Shown here one piece after another: positions 7,412 to 15,289 of a DNA stretch of 64,000 nt. How positions within the stretch are numbered: position 1 is the stretch's first letter; the number at the start of each line of letters is the position of its first letter. Position numbers and translations under genes: made by a program. Source of the stretch: WHSV01 sp050693895 (GTDB lineage: Bacteria; Actinomycetota; CADDZG01; WHSQ01). Location of the stretch: positions 26,644 to 90,643 of the forward strand of contig JBOGWS010000079.1 in assembly GCA_050693895.1 (NCBI GenBank). The letters run 5' to 3'. A model generated the notes under the pieces. It did not search any database and was not told the DNA's origin. It worked only from the letters and a program-made list of their open reading frames with translations.

Positions 7412-8125
7412 ATGGTCACTGAGCTCAGGGTTGCGACCTACAACCTTCATCACTGCGAGGGCCTCGACGGGAAAGTCGACATCGAGCGCGCAGCGCAGGC
7501 GTTGACCGGCGCGGGGGCCGAGGTCTTGGGCTTCCAGGAGATCGACGACGGGCTGTCTCGCAGCGGGAAAGCCAACCAGGCCGCGGAGCTGGGCGAGCGC
7601 CTCGGCTTCGACATCGCCTTCCACCCGACCCTCGAGCGGGGTGGTGGGCGGTACGGCCTTGGATTCGGGGCCGTGGGGGAGCTCGAGACCCATTTCGAGC
7701 GGCTTCCGCGTCGCGGAGGCGAGGAGGCGCGCGGCGCCATCGTCGCCAGAGCAAGCGGCGTCTGGTTCGTCGTCACGCACCTCTCGACCGATCGCATAAG
7801 CCGTGCCACTCAGACCCGGGCCCTCGCGTCCATCGCCTCGGGACTGGACGGCCCGGTGCTTCTGATGGGCGACCTCAACCAGTCGGGAGGCTCTCTCGCC
7901 CCCTTGGCCGAGGCGGGCCTCGTCTCGGATGGGCTCCGCCATGCCACGCTCCAGTACTCCCTGCCGGGCGGGCTGCTGCGCGTACTGGGCGCGTTCGGAC
8001 TGCCGAGACCCAAGCACCTCGACCACGTGCTCGCCGGAGGAGGCGCTCGCGTCCTGCGTTCCTGGACGGTCGCCTCCAAGGCATCGGACCACCTGCCGCT
8101 GGTTGCCGAGATCCGGGTCCCCTGA
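7412..8125 (+). CDS. Endonuclease/exonuclease/phosphatase family protein
   Basis: 237 residues from ATG 7412. The frame is open upstream but overlaps the divergent rhomboid gene. The EEP fold is shown by RVATYNLHHCEG (metal-binding Asn), GFQEID (metal-binding Glu), THLS (His), MGDLNQSG (Asp and Asn) and a terminal ASDHLPLVAE (Asp-His). All the catalytic residues of the DNase I/exonuclease III/phosphatase superfamily are present. The protein has no signal peptide or membrane anchor. Substrate could be DNA, RNA or a phosphoester of a small molecule. No ribosome binding site is seen at the start. Confidence 0.8.
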   Translation: MVTELRVATYNLHHCEGLDGKVDIERAAQALTGAGAEVLGFQEIDDGLSRSGKANQAAELGERLGFDIAFHPTLERGGGRYGLGFGAVGELETHFERLPRRGGEEARGAIVARASGVWFVVTHLSTDRISRATQTRALASIASGLDGPVLLMGDLNQSGGSLAPLAEAGLVSDGLRHATLQYSLPGGLLRVLGAFGLPRPKHLDHVLAGGGARVLRSWTVASKASDHLPLVAEIRVP

Positions 8126-8130
8126 CGCTT

Positions 8131-8168
8131 TTGTTGAGGATGTTGTTATTGTTAAGCTCTGAGCTTAA
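8131..8168 (+). promoter_or_regulatory. Promoter with overlapping palindromic operator for the lipoprotein-kinase operon
   Basis: An unusually AT-rich stretch. TTGTTG (8131-8136) and TAAGCT (8153-8158) are separated by 16 bases and fit a sigma70 -35/-10 pair. The -10 lies inside a 17-bp palindrome, TTAAGCTC-T-GAGCTTAA (8152-8168), with perfect 8-base arms. A protein bound there would block the promoter. The binding protein is unknown. Confidence 0.55.
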
Positions 8169-8201
8169 AGTAAACGATCAATCACCCGCCGGGAGGAAGA
8201 T

Positions 8202-8612
8202 GTGAGGATTCCGGGGAGCCGCCTCGCCGCGGTCGTCGTCCTTGCCTCTGTCACGCTGTCCGCCTGTGGCTCGGGGGAAGGCGAGGAGGCACTGGCCGCG
8301 GCTCGACAGCGGGCCGAGGATGCGCTTCAGGGACTTCGGGAGCTCGAGCAGCGAACCGACGAGCTCGAGACCGAGCTGCGCGATCTTCGAGCGGAAGGCG
8401 ACGACGCCACGTCTCGGCTGGATGCCCTCGCGGCGAAGCTCAACAAGAAGACCGAGAAGCTCGAGGCCTCGATCGCGGACGCAGAGAGCTCGGCATCGTC
8501 CGCGGCTGGAGAGGCCGGAGACGCCGTCGGCGTCGCCGGCGAAGCGGCGCGCGAGATATCGATCCTCACCAACCGGCTCAATTATCACCTTCGCAATCAC
8601 GGAGGTGAGTAG
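8202..8612 (+). CDS. Small coiled-coil lipoprotein
   Basis: 136 residues with a GTG start and GGGAGG 5 bases upstream. A short signal peptide ends in the lipobox LSAC, so the mature protein would be lipid-anchored at its cysteine on the outer face of the membrane. Residues about 30-95 are rich in Glu, Leu, Ala and Arg with heptad spacing and should form a coiled coil. The rest is Ala/Ser/Gly-rich. No known domain is recognised. It ends two bases before the PASTA kinase start and so is co-transcribed with it. A role as an extracellular partner of that kinase is an inference from context only. Confidence 0.75.
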   Translation: MRIPGSRLAAVVVLASVTLSACGSGEGEEALAAARQRAEDALQGLRELEQRTDELETELRDLRAEGDDATSRLDALAAKLNKKTEKLEASIADAESSASSAAGEAGDAVGVAGEAAREISILTNRLNYHLRNHGGE

Positions 8613-8614
8613 GC

Positions 8615-10468
8615 ATGAAGGTCATGCGGGATCTCGTCGGTGAGTGCCTCTCGGATCGTTACAGACTCATCAAGCGACTCGCCGGTGGGGGAATGGGCGA
8701 GGTCTATCGGGGTCACGACCTCCTCCTGGACAGGCCGGTCGCTGTGAAGGTCCTGCAGTCGCGACTTGCGGCCGACCCCGAGCACCTCGAGCGCTTCAAG
8801 GCCGAGGCGCGTTCGGCCGCTCGTTTCAGCCATCCCTGCGTCGTTGCCGTGTACGACTGGGGCAACGAGGGCGACGACACCTACTACATGGTCATGGAGT
8901 ATGTCTCCGGGAGCGACCTCAGGGATCTGCTCGTGCGGCGCGGGGAGATCGAGCACGGTGTCGTCCTCGAGATCATGGCCGAGGTGTGCGACGCTCTCGA
9001 GGCCGCCCACTTGGTCGGGCTCGTGCATCGCGACATCAAGCCCGAGAACATCCTCATCGCGCGCGACGGGAAGGTAAAGGTCGCCGATTTCGGAATTGCA
9101 ATCGTCGCGGATGCGGACCGGTCGAGCTCGGGGACGATCCTGGGGACGCTTCGATATCTGTCGCCCGAGCAGGCCCAGGGTCACGAGGCTACAAGGCTCT
9201 CCGACGTCTGGGCGGCCGGCGCGGTCCTGGCTGAGTTGCTCACAGGTCGCCCGCCCGCGCATGGCTCGGGGACGGAAGCCCTAAAGCTCCGCGCCCGCCA
9301 GGAACCCACGAGACCCTCCGACCTCGACCCCACGATTCCCGAAGAGATTGATGCGATCGTTATGCGCGCCTGCGCTCTCGATCCCGAGCACAGGTACGCG
9401 AATGCAGCCGAGATGGGCGACGCAATCAGAGCTGCGAATGCCGAGTCGTGGGGACGCAAGGCGCCGGTGGTCGGCGACATGTTCGAAGACGTCACGAGCG
9501 AAGTTCGACTCGTTGATATGGAGCCGACGTCGTTCGATCCGAAGTCGAAGAAGGCTCGCGCCCGGCGACTCGAAAGAATGCGAGCCCGTCGTCGTACCGT
9601 CGTGCTCAGTGGAATCCTCGCCATTCTTCTCGCCTTCGGTGGAGCGCGCGCGATAGCGGCTTTCACCGCGCCGGACCGAGTGGATGTTCCATCGCTCGAG
9701 GGAATGTCACGGGCGCGCGCTGCGGCAACCATCGAGGGTCTGGGTCTCGAACTGAGAGTCGAGCGACGCGAGCAGTCGCGCACGGTCGATGAGGGAGATG
9801 TGGTCAGTCAACTCCCCTCAAGAGGAACTCTCCTCGAAGGCGAGCGCGTGAGCGTGGTGCTCTCGTCCGGAGCGCCCAAGGTGAACGTCCCCGACCTCAC
9901 CGGAATGAACAAGTCGCAGCTTCGGGTGCGCCTCAATGCGAGCGGTCTGGAGCTGGGCGATACCTCGAGCGAGTTTTCGCTCGAACCCGAGGGCACGGTG
10001 GTGTCACAGAGGCCGGCGGATCGAAAGGCCGAGTGGGGGAGCTTTGTCTCGGTCGTCTTCAGCAAGGGGCCTCAATCGCTCGATGTCCCGCAGGTCGCCG
10101 GACTCGAATACGCCGCAGCGGCCAAGGCGCTCAAGCGGTCGGGATTCCTCCCCGTGCGTGTGGAGTCCTACTCGGACGATGTCGCCGATGGCCGCGTCGC
10201 GTCCGTCGAACCCGGCGAAGGCGTCTCGATTCCCGAGGGGAGCGAGGTCAAGGTCTACGTTTCGATCGGTCCGGAGTTCGCCAAGCTCACGATGCCCGAC
10301 GTTCGCAACCTGTCGCTCGACGACGCGAGAACGAGACTCGAGAGCAAGGGACTGAGGGTCGACGTAGTGCAGTCGTGTGGTGACAACGGGACGATGGTCG
10401 TCGATACCGACCCGTTTGCCGGCGTGACGGTCCGCGAGAACGACGTCGTGGCTCTGTTCGTCTGTTAA
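8615..10468 (+). CDS. PknB-like serine/threonine kinase with four PASTA domains
   Basis: 617 residues with GGAGGTGAG before the ATG. The kinase domain occupies about 16-275: glycine loop AGGGMGEVY, Lys45 in AVKVL, HRD ending at Asp140, DFG at 158-160 and the APE-like SPE. A basic juxtamembrane stretch leads to one transmembrane helix at about 329-350. Four extracellular PASTA repeats follow, each starting with a V-x-VPDL-like phrase (about 356, 422, 492 and 558). Such kinases sense muropeptides or lipid II and control cell-wall growth and division in actinobacteria and firmicutes. The usual rodA-pbpA-pknA neighbours are absent. Instead it follows a lipoprotein gene. Confidence 0.93.
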   Translation: MKVMRDLVGECLSDRYRLIKRLAGGGMGEVYRGHDLLLDRPVAVKVLQSRLAADPEHLERFKAEARSAARFSHPCVVAVYDWGNEGDDTYYMVMEYVSGSDLRDLLVRRGEIEHGVVLEIMAEVCDALEAAHLVGLVHRDIKPENILIARDGKVKVADFGIAIVADADRSSSGTILGTLRYLSPEQAQGHEATRLSDVWAAGAVLAELLTGRPPAHGSGTEALKLRARQEPTRPSDLDPTIPEEIDAIVMRACALDPEHRYANAAEMGDAIRAANAESWGRKAPVVGDMFEDVTSEVRLVDMEPTSFDPKSKKARARRLERMRARRRTVVLSGILAILLAFGGARAIAAFTAPDRVDVPSLEGMSRARAAATIEGLGLELRVERREQSRTVDEGDVVSQLPSRGTLLEGERVSVVLSSGAPKVNVPDLTGMNKSQLRVRLNASGLELGDTSSEFSLEPEGTVVSQRPADRKAEWGSFVSVVFSKGPQSLDVPQVAGLEYAAAAKALKRSGFLPVRVESYSDDVADGRVASVEPGEGVSIPEGSEVKVYVSIGPEFAKLTMPDVRNLSLDDARTRLESKGLRVDVVQSCGDNGTMVVDTDPFAGVTVRENDVVALFVC

Positions 10469-10899
10469 CTCAGAACGCCCCAGGCGGTCAGCAGTTCCAC
10501 GAAGCGCGGGGTGCACTCGAGCAAAGCGATGTCATCCAACGGGACCCAACGGGCCCGGTCAACGTCGTCGCCCGGGCGGGGCTCGTCCGCACCGTTGTAG
10601 GTCGCCCTGAAGTCCATGATGACGTAGTGGCTGTCGTCGCCGATGACCTCGAAGTAACCAGCGAGATCGCCGACATCGACCTTCAGTCCGGTCTCCTCTT
10701 CGACCTCGCGTCTCAGTGCATCGGCCAGGTACTCCGACCTCTCGACCTTTCCACCGGGGACCGACCAGAGCCCCAGCGCCGGTTGTTGCGCGCGCCGAAC
10801 CATCAATAGGTGACCGTCGCGCACGACGATGGCGCCCACTCCGAGAGTAGGTGGCGCGGCCGTGGGGGCCGTTTGGTGGTTCGTCGTCGTTTCGTTCAT
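10465..10899 (-). CDS. Nudix hydrolase (MutT/NUDT1-like)
   Basis: 144 residues. The Nudix box is complete (GGKVERSE then REVEEETGL), with GLWSVPGGKVE at the first strand typical of the MutT/NUDIX hydrolases that cleave nucleoside diphosphates linked to another group. The C terminus includes RARWVPLDDIALLE. The longer frame upstream overlaps the divergent transporter, so the ATG at 10899 is preferred. It shares a 24-bp intergenic region with that transporter. It overlaps the kinase stop codon by four bases at its own 3' end. Substrate is not determinable. Confidence 0.85.
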   Translation of the reverse strand: MNETTTNHQTAPTAAPPTLGVGAIVVRDGHLLMVRRAQQPALGLWSVPGGKVERSEYLADALRREVEEETGLKVDVGDLAGYFEVIGDDSHYVIMDFRATYNGADEPRPGDDVDRARWVPLDDIALLECTPRFVELLTAWGVLS

Positions 10900-10905
10900 G
10901 TCCAC

Positions 10906-10918
10906 ACGTAGGCTACGT
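10906..10918. promoter_or_regulatory. Symmetric, probably bidirectional, -10 promoter element
   Basis: ACGTAG-G-CTACGT fills most of the 24-bp gap between divergent start codons. Read rightwards it gives TAGGCT nine bases before ATG 10924. Read leftwards it gives TAGCCT ten bases before ATG 10899. One symmetric -10 could therefore drive two leaderless transcripts. It could also serve as an operator. Confidence 0.45.
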
Positions 10919-10923
10919 CGTTC

Positions 10924-11841
10924 ATGGAGACGTCGGTTGATAGAACTACGGGTCAGCGCCCCGCCTGGGCCGTGTGGGCCATTCTCACGGTCGGGATCTT
11001 GGGCGTTTCCGTTTCGGCCATCCTCATCCGTTACGCGAGCGTCGACGGTAACGGGGATGCCCACCCCCTGTCCATCTCCTTCTGGAGATGCGCGCTCGGT
11101 GCTTTGGCACTCGTTCCGTTCGCTCGGTGGAAGAAGAGAGGAACGACCCCGGACACAATCAAGTTCTCCGTCATAGCGGGGTTCTTCCTCGCGCTTCACT
11201 TCGCGTCGTGGATCACTTCGGTGGGAATGACGAGTGTTGCCTCCTCGGTGCTTCTCGTGTCCACAACGCCTGTGTTCACGGCGATCGTTGCCTGGTTCGC
11301 ATTCAAGGAACGTCTGCAGACACTGGGATGGATCGGAATCGCTTTGACACTCGTTGGAGTAGGGCTGATCGGTGGTGGAGACTTCGGTGGATCATCGGGC
11401 CTGGGGAACTTGCTTGCTCTCATCGGAGGTGCGACCGCAGGGGGTTACCTGATCATCGGGGCCAGGGCCCGCCGTACGTTGGGAATCGTCGAGTACGCGG
11501 TCATCACCTACACGACGGCGGGTCTGCTTCTGGTGGTCGTTTGCCTCATTGGTGATGTCCCTCTGTGGGGTTATGGGGCTCAGACGTGGTGGGCGATAGT
11601 CGGAAGCGTGATCGGTCCTCAGTTGCTGGGACACACCTTGATCAATGCCACGCTCTCGGACATCGACACAACGACGGTGGCGGTGACGATCATGGCCGAG
11701 CCGATCATCGCAACGGCTCTCGCGTACTTCACGTTTTCGGAGGTCCCGTCGTTACTGATCTACCCCGGTGGAGCCTTGATCCTCATGGGCATCTACCTTG
11801 TGACCAAGGTGAGCAAGGAACCCGGAGTGCCGCTCGAATGA
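10924..11841 (+). CDS. EamA/DMT-superfamily transporter
   Basis: 305 residues with ten hydrophobic segments arranged as two EamA repeats (about residues 14-145 and 160-295). The repeats carry typical features such as FWRCALGALAL in the first half and the AEPIIATALAYFTFSE end of the second. The family exports or imports metabolites such as amino acids or nucleosides in the cytoplasmic membrane. No substrate can be read here. No Shine-Dalgarno precedes the ATG, which fits a leaderless start. Its TGA overlaps the next ATG (ATGA at 11838), so it forms an operon with the folP2-like gene. Confidence 0.82.
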   Translation: METSVDRTTGQRPAWAVWAILTVGILGVSVSAILIRYASVDGNGDAHPLSISFWRCALGALALVPFARWKKRGTTPDTIKFSVIAGFFLALHFASWITSVGMTSVASSVLLVSTTPVFTAIVAWFAFKERLQTLGWIGIALTLVGVGLIGGGDFGGSSGLGNLLALIGGATAGGYLIIGARARRTLGIVEYAVITYTTAGLLLVVVCLIGDVPLWGYGAQTWWAIVGSVIGPQLLGHTLINATLSDIDTTTVAVTIMAEPIIATALAYFTFSEVPSLLIYPGGALILMGIYLVTKVSKEPGVPLE

Positions 11842-12692
11842 TCAAGCACGCGCGCGGCCATCTGTCCACAGATCGCTGTCTCGTCATGGGCATCGTCAAC
11901 AGGACGCCCGATTCGTTCTACGACGGTGGCCGGATGGATGTCGTCGAGGCCACGGAGCATGCTCTGGGACTGGTCGCCGCGGGAGCGGACATCCTCGATG
12001 TGGGTGGGGTGAAAGCGGGACCGGGTGAGTTCGTGCCCGAAACCGAGGAGCTGGAGCGAGTCCAACCACTGATCGCCCGGCTCCTCGCCAGGACCGACGT
12101 GCCGATATCGGTCGAGACCGCTCAGCCGAGTATCGCGAAGGCATCGATCGAGGCGGGAGCCTCAATGATCAACGACGTCAGCGGGCTCGCGGATGAGGGC
12201 CTCGCGCGCGTGTGCGCTCGTACTGGAGCGTCGCTGGTCGTTATGCACCACGGAGGACAGATTCGTGGCCGCCCTCGTCATCCGAGCTACGACGACGTCG
12301 TGATCGATGTCATCGAGGAGTTCGAGCGATGTGCAGAGATTGCGACACTCGCAGGAGTACGCGACGACCAGTTGATCGTGGACCCCGGGCTCGACTTTGG
12401 GAAGACGACCTACCACTCGCTGGAGATCATGAGGCGCCTCGATGAGCTGACGGCCCTCGACTGGCCCGTTCTCGTCGCGCCCTCGCGCAAGGACGTGATC
12501 GGTGAAACGCTTGCCCTTGAACCGGGTCAGCGGCTCGAAGGAACGCTTGCCCTAGTGGGAATGAGCGTGATGGCTTCAGCGGCGATCGTGCGAGTTCACG
12601 ACGTCGAGGCAAGTGTGCGAGTCGTCAGGATGACGGAAGCGGTAATGGGCCGTCGGGCCCCCGCGGATCCCGTTCGAGGATTGTGGGATTGA
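11838..12692 (+). CDS. folP2: Dihydropteroate synthase homologue of the FolP2 type
   Basis: 284 residues of the DHPS TIM barrel. It opens with VMGIVNRTPDSFYDGG and keeps VDPGLDFGKT, the SRK loop and RVHDV. Two active-site loops are not canonical. The pterin/pyrophosphate loop reads VGGVKAGPG where FolP1 has IGGESTRPG, and ISVET replaces ISVDT. Both changes are shared with mycobacterial FolP2, which in M. leprae was reported to lack DHPS activity. Unlike FolP2 as I recall it, this protein has SRKD where FolP2 has SNKD. The true folP1 is not in the window, so a role in folate synthesis should not be assumed. Confidence 0.8.
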   Translation: MIKHARGHLSTDRCLVMGIVNRTPDSFYDGGRMDVVEATEHALGLVAAGADILDVGGVKAGPGEFVPETEELERVQPLIARLLARTDVPISVETAQPSIAKASIEAGASMINDVSGLADEGLARVCARTGASLVVMHHGGQIRGRPRHPSYDDVVIDVIEEFERCAEIATLAGVRDDQLIVDPGLDFGKTTYHSLEIMRRLDELTALDWPVLVAPSRKDVIGETLALEPGQRLEGTLALVGMSVMASAAIVRVHDVEASVRVVRMTEAVMGRRAPADPVRGLWD

Positions 12693-12780
12693 TCCACTCG
12701 ATCACGGCCTCGGCAACGAGTTCCGCCGGGATCTGATACTGGCCCGATACAATTTCCGACCGCAGCTCTGAAATCTCCAT
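12625..12780 (-). CDS. Small FlgM-like anti-sigma factor homologue
   Basis: 51 residues. Residues 1-30 (MEISELRSEIVSGQYQIPAE then LVAEAVIEWI) match the conserved C-terminal sigma-binding helices of FlgM: a helix, the G-x-Y turn, and V/I-x-x-E-x-V-A. The 3' third (12625-12692) runs antisense to the end of the folP2-like gene. A single-domain response regulator starts 52 bp away in the other direction. No flagellar gene or sigma28 is in the window. The frame is open further upstream, but 12780 is the first start that gives only the conserved part. Recognition rests on pattern alone. Confidence 0.5.
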   Translation of the reverse strand: MEISELRSEIVSGQYQIPAELVAEAVIEWINPTILERDPRGPDGPLPLPSS

Positions 12781-12791
12781 TCTGCGTTGAT

Positions 12792-12809
12792 ATCGGCAGA
12801 TTCGCCGAT
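12792..12809. promoter_or_regulatory. Inverted repeat between FlgM-like and response-regulator genes
   Basis: ATCGGC-AGATTC-GCCGAT lies in the 52-bp divergent intergenic region, 12 bases from the FlgM-like start and 24 from the regulator start. Its position suits a shared operator. No binding protein can be named. Confidence 0.35.
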
Positions 12810-12832
12810 CGAGTTGATAGGTTTTTGTAACT

Positions 12833-13219
12833 ATGTCGAAGCGCGTGTTGGTCGTTGAAGACGAAGAGGCGGTCCGCGAGCTCGAGAAGTTCATTCTCGA
12901 GCAGCACGGCTACGAGGTCATGGAGGCCAGGGACGGACTCGAGGGATTGACCAAGGCCGAGTTTCGCAAGCCCGATCTCATCTTGCTGGACCTGATGATG
13001 CCCGACGTGTCCGGGGGCCGGATGTTCGACGAGATGCGGCATCACCCGGCGACCAAGAACATCCCGATCGTTGTCGTAACCGGCAAGCCGGACGCGCACG
13101 AGATGTTCGACGATGCGATCGGCGAAGACAACGTCATCATGAAGCCGTTCGAGGCCGATGCACTTATCGAACGCATCCGATCTCATATCGGCGACCCCGT
13201 TAACGGCGACCCAGAGTGA
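12833..13219 (+). CDS. Single-domain response regulator
   Basis: 128 residues forming only a CheY-like receiver. Acidic pocket E9-D10, phospho-acceptor Asp53 (LLDLMMPD), Thr83 in VVVTGKP and Lys104 in IMKPF are all present, so phosphorylation is likely. There is no output domain. The start ATG has no Shine-Dalgarno. TAGGTT lies nine bases before it, suggesting a leaderless transcript. The stop overlaps the GTG of the prepilin peptidase, so the two are co-transcribed. This may tie the regulator to pilus or secretion functions. The cognate kinase is not identifiable. Confidence 0.88.
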   Translation: MSKRVLVVEDEEAVRELEKFILEQHGYEVMEARDGLEGLTKAEFRKPDLILLDLMMPDVSGGRMFDEMRHHPATKNIPIVVVTGKPDAHEMFDDAIGEDNVIMKPFEADALIERIRSHIGDPVNGDPE

Positions 13220-13992
13220 CGCTCGGCGTCATTCTGGCCTTTCTATTGGGTCTCATCTTCGGCAGCTTCGGAACTGTTGCCGCCCACCGCATCCCGCGCC
13301 GCGAAACGATTGTTACGGGTCGTTCCAAGTGCCCCAACTGCGGCCGCCAGATCAAGGCACACGAGAACGTACCCGTCGTGAGCTACCTCGTCTTAAGAGG
13401 GAGATGCCCCGGGTGTGGCGCGAGGATCTCGCTCCGTTATCCGCTGACCGAACTCGCGACGGGCGTTCTGTTCGCGCTCGCAGTCGTGAAGTTCGGGGTC
13501 ACGATAACGGCCGTGGTCTATGCGGCCTTCTTCTGGGTCCTCGTGGTTCTGACGGTCATTGACCTCGAGCACAAGCTCCTGCCGAACCGCGTCGTCTATC
13601 CGACTTTCGTCGCGGGTTGGGCCGGGATCGTGATTGCGGCGCTGGTTGATGGAGACACCGCGCGATTGAGAAGCGCGGCTCTGGGAGCCGTGGTCTTTGG
13701 TGGGTTCTTCTTCGTGGTTGCGTTCGTCTATCCGGCCGGCATGGGGGGAGGGGATGTCAAGCTCGCCTTCGTGCTCGGCACCTTCGTGGGTTACGCGGGT
13801 GGAGTTGGGGCGGTCCTGGCCGGCATGTTTGCTTCCTTCCTTCTGGGAGGAGTGATCGGAATCATCGCGATGAGGGTCTCGGGCAAGGGGCGGAAAACGC
13901 AGATTCCCTTCGGCCCATTTCTGGCGCTAGGGAGCGTGATCGCCGTTTTTCTGGGCGAGCGGATCGCCGAAGGCTACGTCGAGTTTCTCTAA
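13216..13992 (+). CDS. Type IV prepilin peptidase (A24 family)
   Basis: 258 residues. An N-terminal hydrophobic segment with GSFGTVAAHRIP leads into the N-methyltransferase part, which has the two CxxC pairs of the classical PilD type (CPNCG and CPGCG). The peptidase part has the two catalytic aspartates, in VIDLEHKLLP and GGGDVKLA. Six further membrane segments follow. The enzyme cleaves and N-methylates type IV pilins or type II secretion pseudopilins. No pilin gene is in the window. The GTG start overlaps the response regulator stop. Its 3' end overlaps the convergent regulator gene by four bases. Confidence 0.9.
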   Translation: MTLGVILAFLLGLIFGSFGTVAAHRIPRRETIVTGRSKCPNCGRQIKAHENVPVVSYLVLRGRCPGCGARISLRYPLTELATGVLFALAVVKFGVTITAVVYAAFFWVLVVLTVIDLEHKLLPNRVVYPTFVAGWAGIVIAALVDGDTARLRSAALGAVVFGGFFFVVAFVYPAGMGGGDVKLAFVLGTFVGYAGGVGAVLAGMFASFLLGGVIGIIAMRVSGKGRKTQIPFGPFLALGSVIAVFLGERIAEGYVEFL

Positions 13993-15209
13993 TCGCTCGG
14001 CTTGTTGGGCCCGGCGTCCTTGACCGAGGCGGGCCCGGGCGCCGAACCGTTGTCGTTGCTCTGCGGAGCCGCAACGCGTTCCGACAGATCCCTGAAGTTC
14101 TCGCGCACGAAATCGGCCAGTCTTACGTCCGGTGCCACGTGAAGCTTGCGGCGGATGCGCGCCTTGTGGCTCCGGACCGTGCCGGAGCTGATTCCCAGAT
14201 CATCCGCGATCTCCTGCTCGGTTCGTCGTTGGGCGAGATGCGCAAGCACATCCCATTCCCTGAGAGTTAGCTCCTCGGCCAGCGACACGGTGTTGAGGCT
14301 GCGTTTGCGAGGATCGTCGGACCGCCAGCTCATGTCCCCGCCCGATTCCTTGGCCTTGAAGAGCGCGATCTCGGCCTTCGACATGAGCTCGCCCATGGAT
14401 TTGGTACGGCTGTACTCGGCAATACCAACCGACACGGTCGTAAGCACGGTGTTGGACTCGATCTCCTTCACCGCCGACCGGATGCGCTCGGCCGCCACCC
14501 ATGCCGTGCCTGCGTCGCTCTCGGGGAGCAGAGCGGAGAACTCGTCGCTCTCGTAGCGAAACAGAAGGTCAGAGGCACGCAAGTTCGACTTGACCACGCG
14601 TGCCAGCCGAGCGAGAAGTCGGTCGGCCTGCTCGCGCCCGATGCTCCCGTTGATCGCATCCATATGGTCCACATCGATTATCAGCACCGAGAATGGAGCC
14701 GACGTTCTCTTTGAGCGCGCGATCTCCTCGTTCAACCGCAGGTCGAACGCTCCTCGGGAGGGGAGTTGGGTGATTGGATCGGCCGCGCTGCGTTGAAGAG
14801 CCGCGGTCTCCTTCTCACGCCTGCGGATGGCGGACCAGATGCGTGCCACGAGCTCGCGCTGGTCGGCCGGCTTGGTCATGTAGTCGATGGCCCCGCCGTA
14901 CAGACCCTTGAGCTTGTCGTCGATGCGGCTCAGGGCCGACAGGCAGATCACGGGTATGTCGGCCGTGGATGAGTCCTCGTTGAGGACCTCCAGCACGGTT
15001 AGCCCGTCCATGCCCGGCATCATCATGTCGAGGACGATGACGTCGGGGTGGCGGGTCTGAGCGATCTGAATGCACTCCGCGCCACCGTCGGCGAGGATCA
15101 GGGAGAAATCAGCTCGAAGCTGGACCTCGGCGAGACGCAGGAGGTCCGGATCGTCGTCGACGACCAAAACGAGAGGCTTCTCGCCGTTCTGTGTGTTGTC
15201 TTCTGTCAC
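13989..15209 (-). CDS. Response regulator: REC, degenerate GGDEF and LuxR-type DNA-binding domain
   Basis: 406 residues with three domains. A receiver (12-128) has Asp61 as phospho-acceptor and the KP pair. A GGDEF-fold domain (about 145-300) has its signature changed to ESDEF (220-224), and the metal-site phrase reads DVDHMDAIN instead of D-x-DHFK-x-IND. Diguanylate cyclase activity is therefore doubtful. A LuxR/NarL-type helix-turn-helix (about 315-380) contains LTLREWDVLAHL and TVRSHKARIRRKL. The combination suggests a transcription factor in which the GGDEF fold has become a ligand-binding or dimerisation module. The cognate kinase is not adjacent. Confidence 0.85.
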   Translation of the reverse strand: MTEDNTQNGEKPLVLVVDDDPDLLRLAEVQLRADFSLILADGGAECIQIAQTRHPDVIVLDMMMPGMDGLTVLEVLNEDSSTADIPVICLSALSRIDDKLKGLYGGAIDYMTKPADQRELVARIWSAIRRREKETAALQRSAADPITQLPSRGAFDLRLNEEIARSKRTSAPFSVLIIDVDHMDAINGSIGREQADRLLARLARVVKSNLRASDLLFRYESDEFSALLPESDAGTAWVAAERIRSAVKEIESNTVLTTVSVGIAEYSRTKSMGELMSKAEIALFKAKESGGDMSWRSDDPRKRSLNTVSLAEELTLREWDVLAHLAQRRTEQEIADDLGISSGTVRSHKARIRRKLHVAPDVRLADFVRENFRDLSERVAAPQSNDNGSAPGPASVKDAGPNKPSD

Positions 15210-15289
15210 CGCGATAAGTGGTCCCCATTAGGTACTGATCTCCTGCGGCCCACGATTACACGTCGAGGATGAAGTTGTAAGAAACATCG

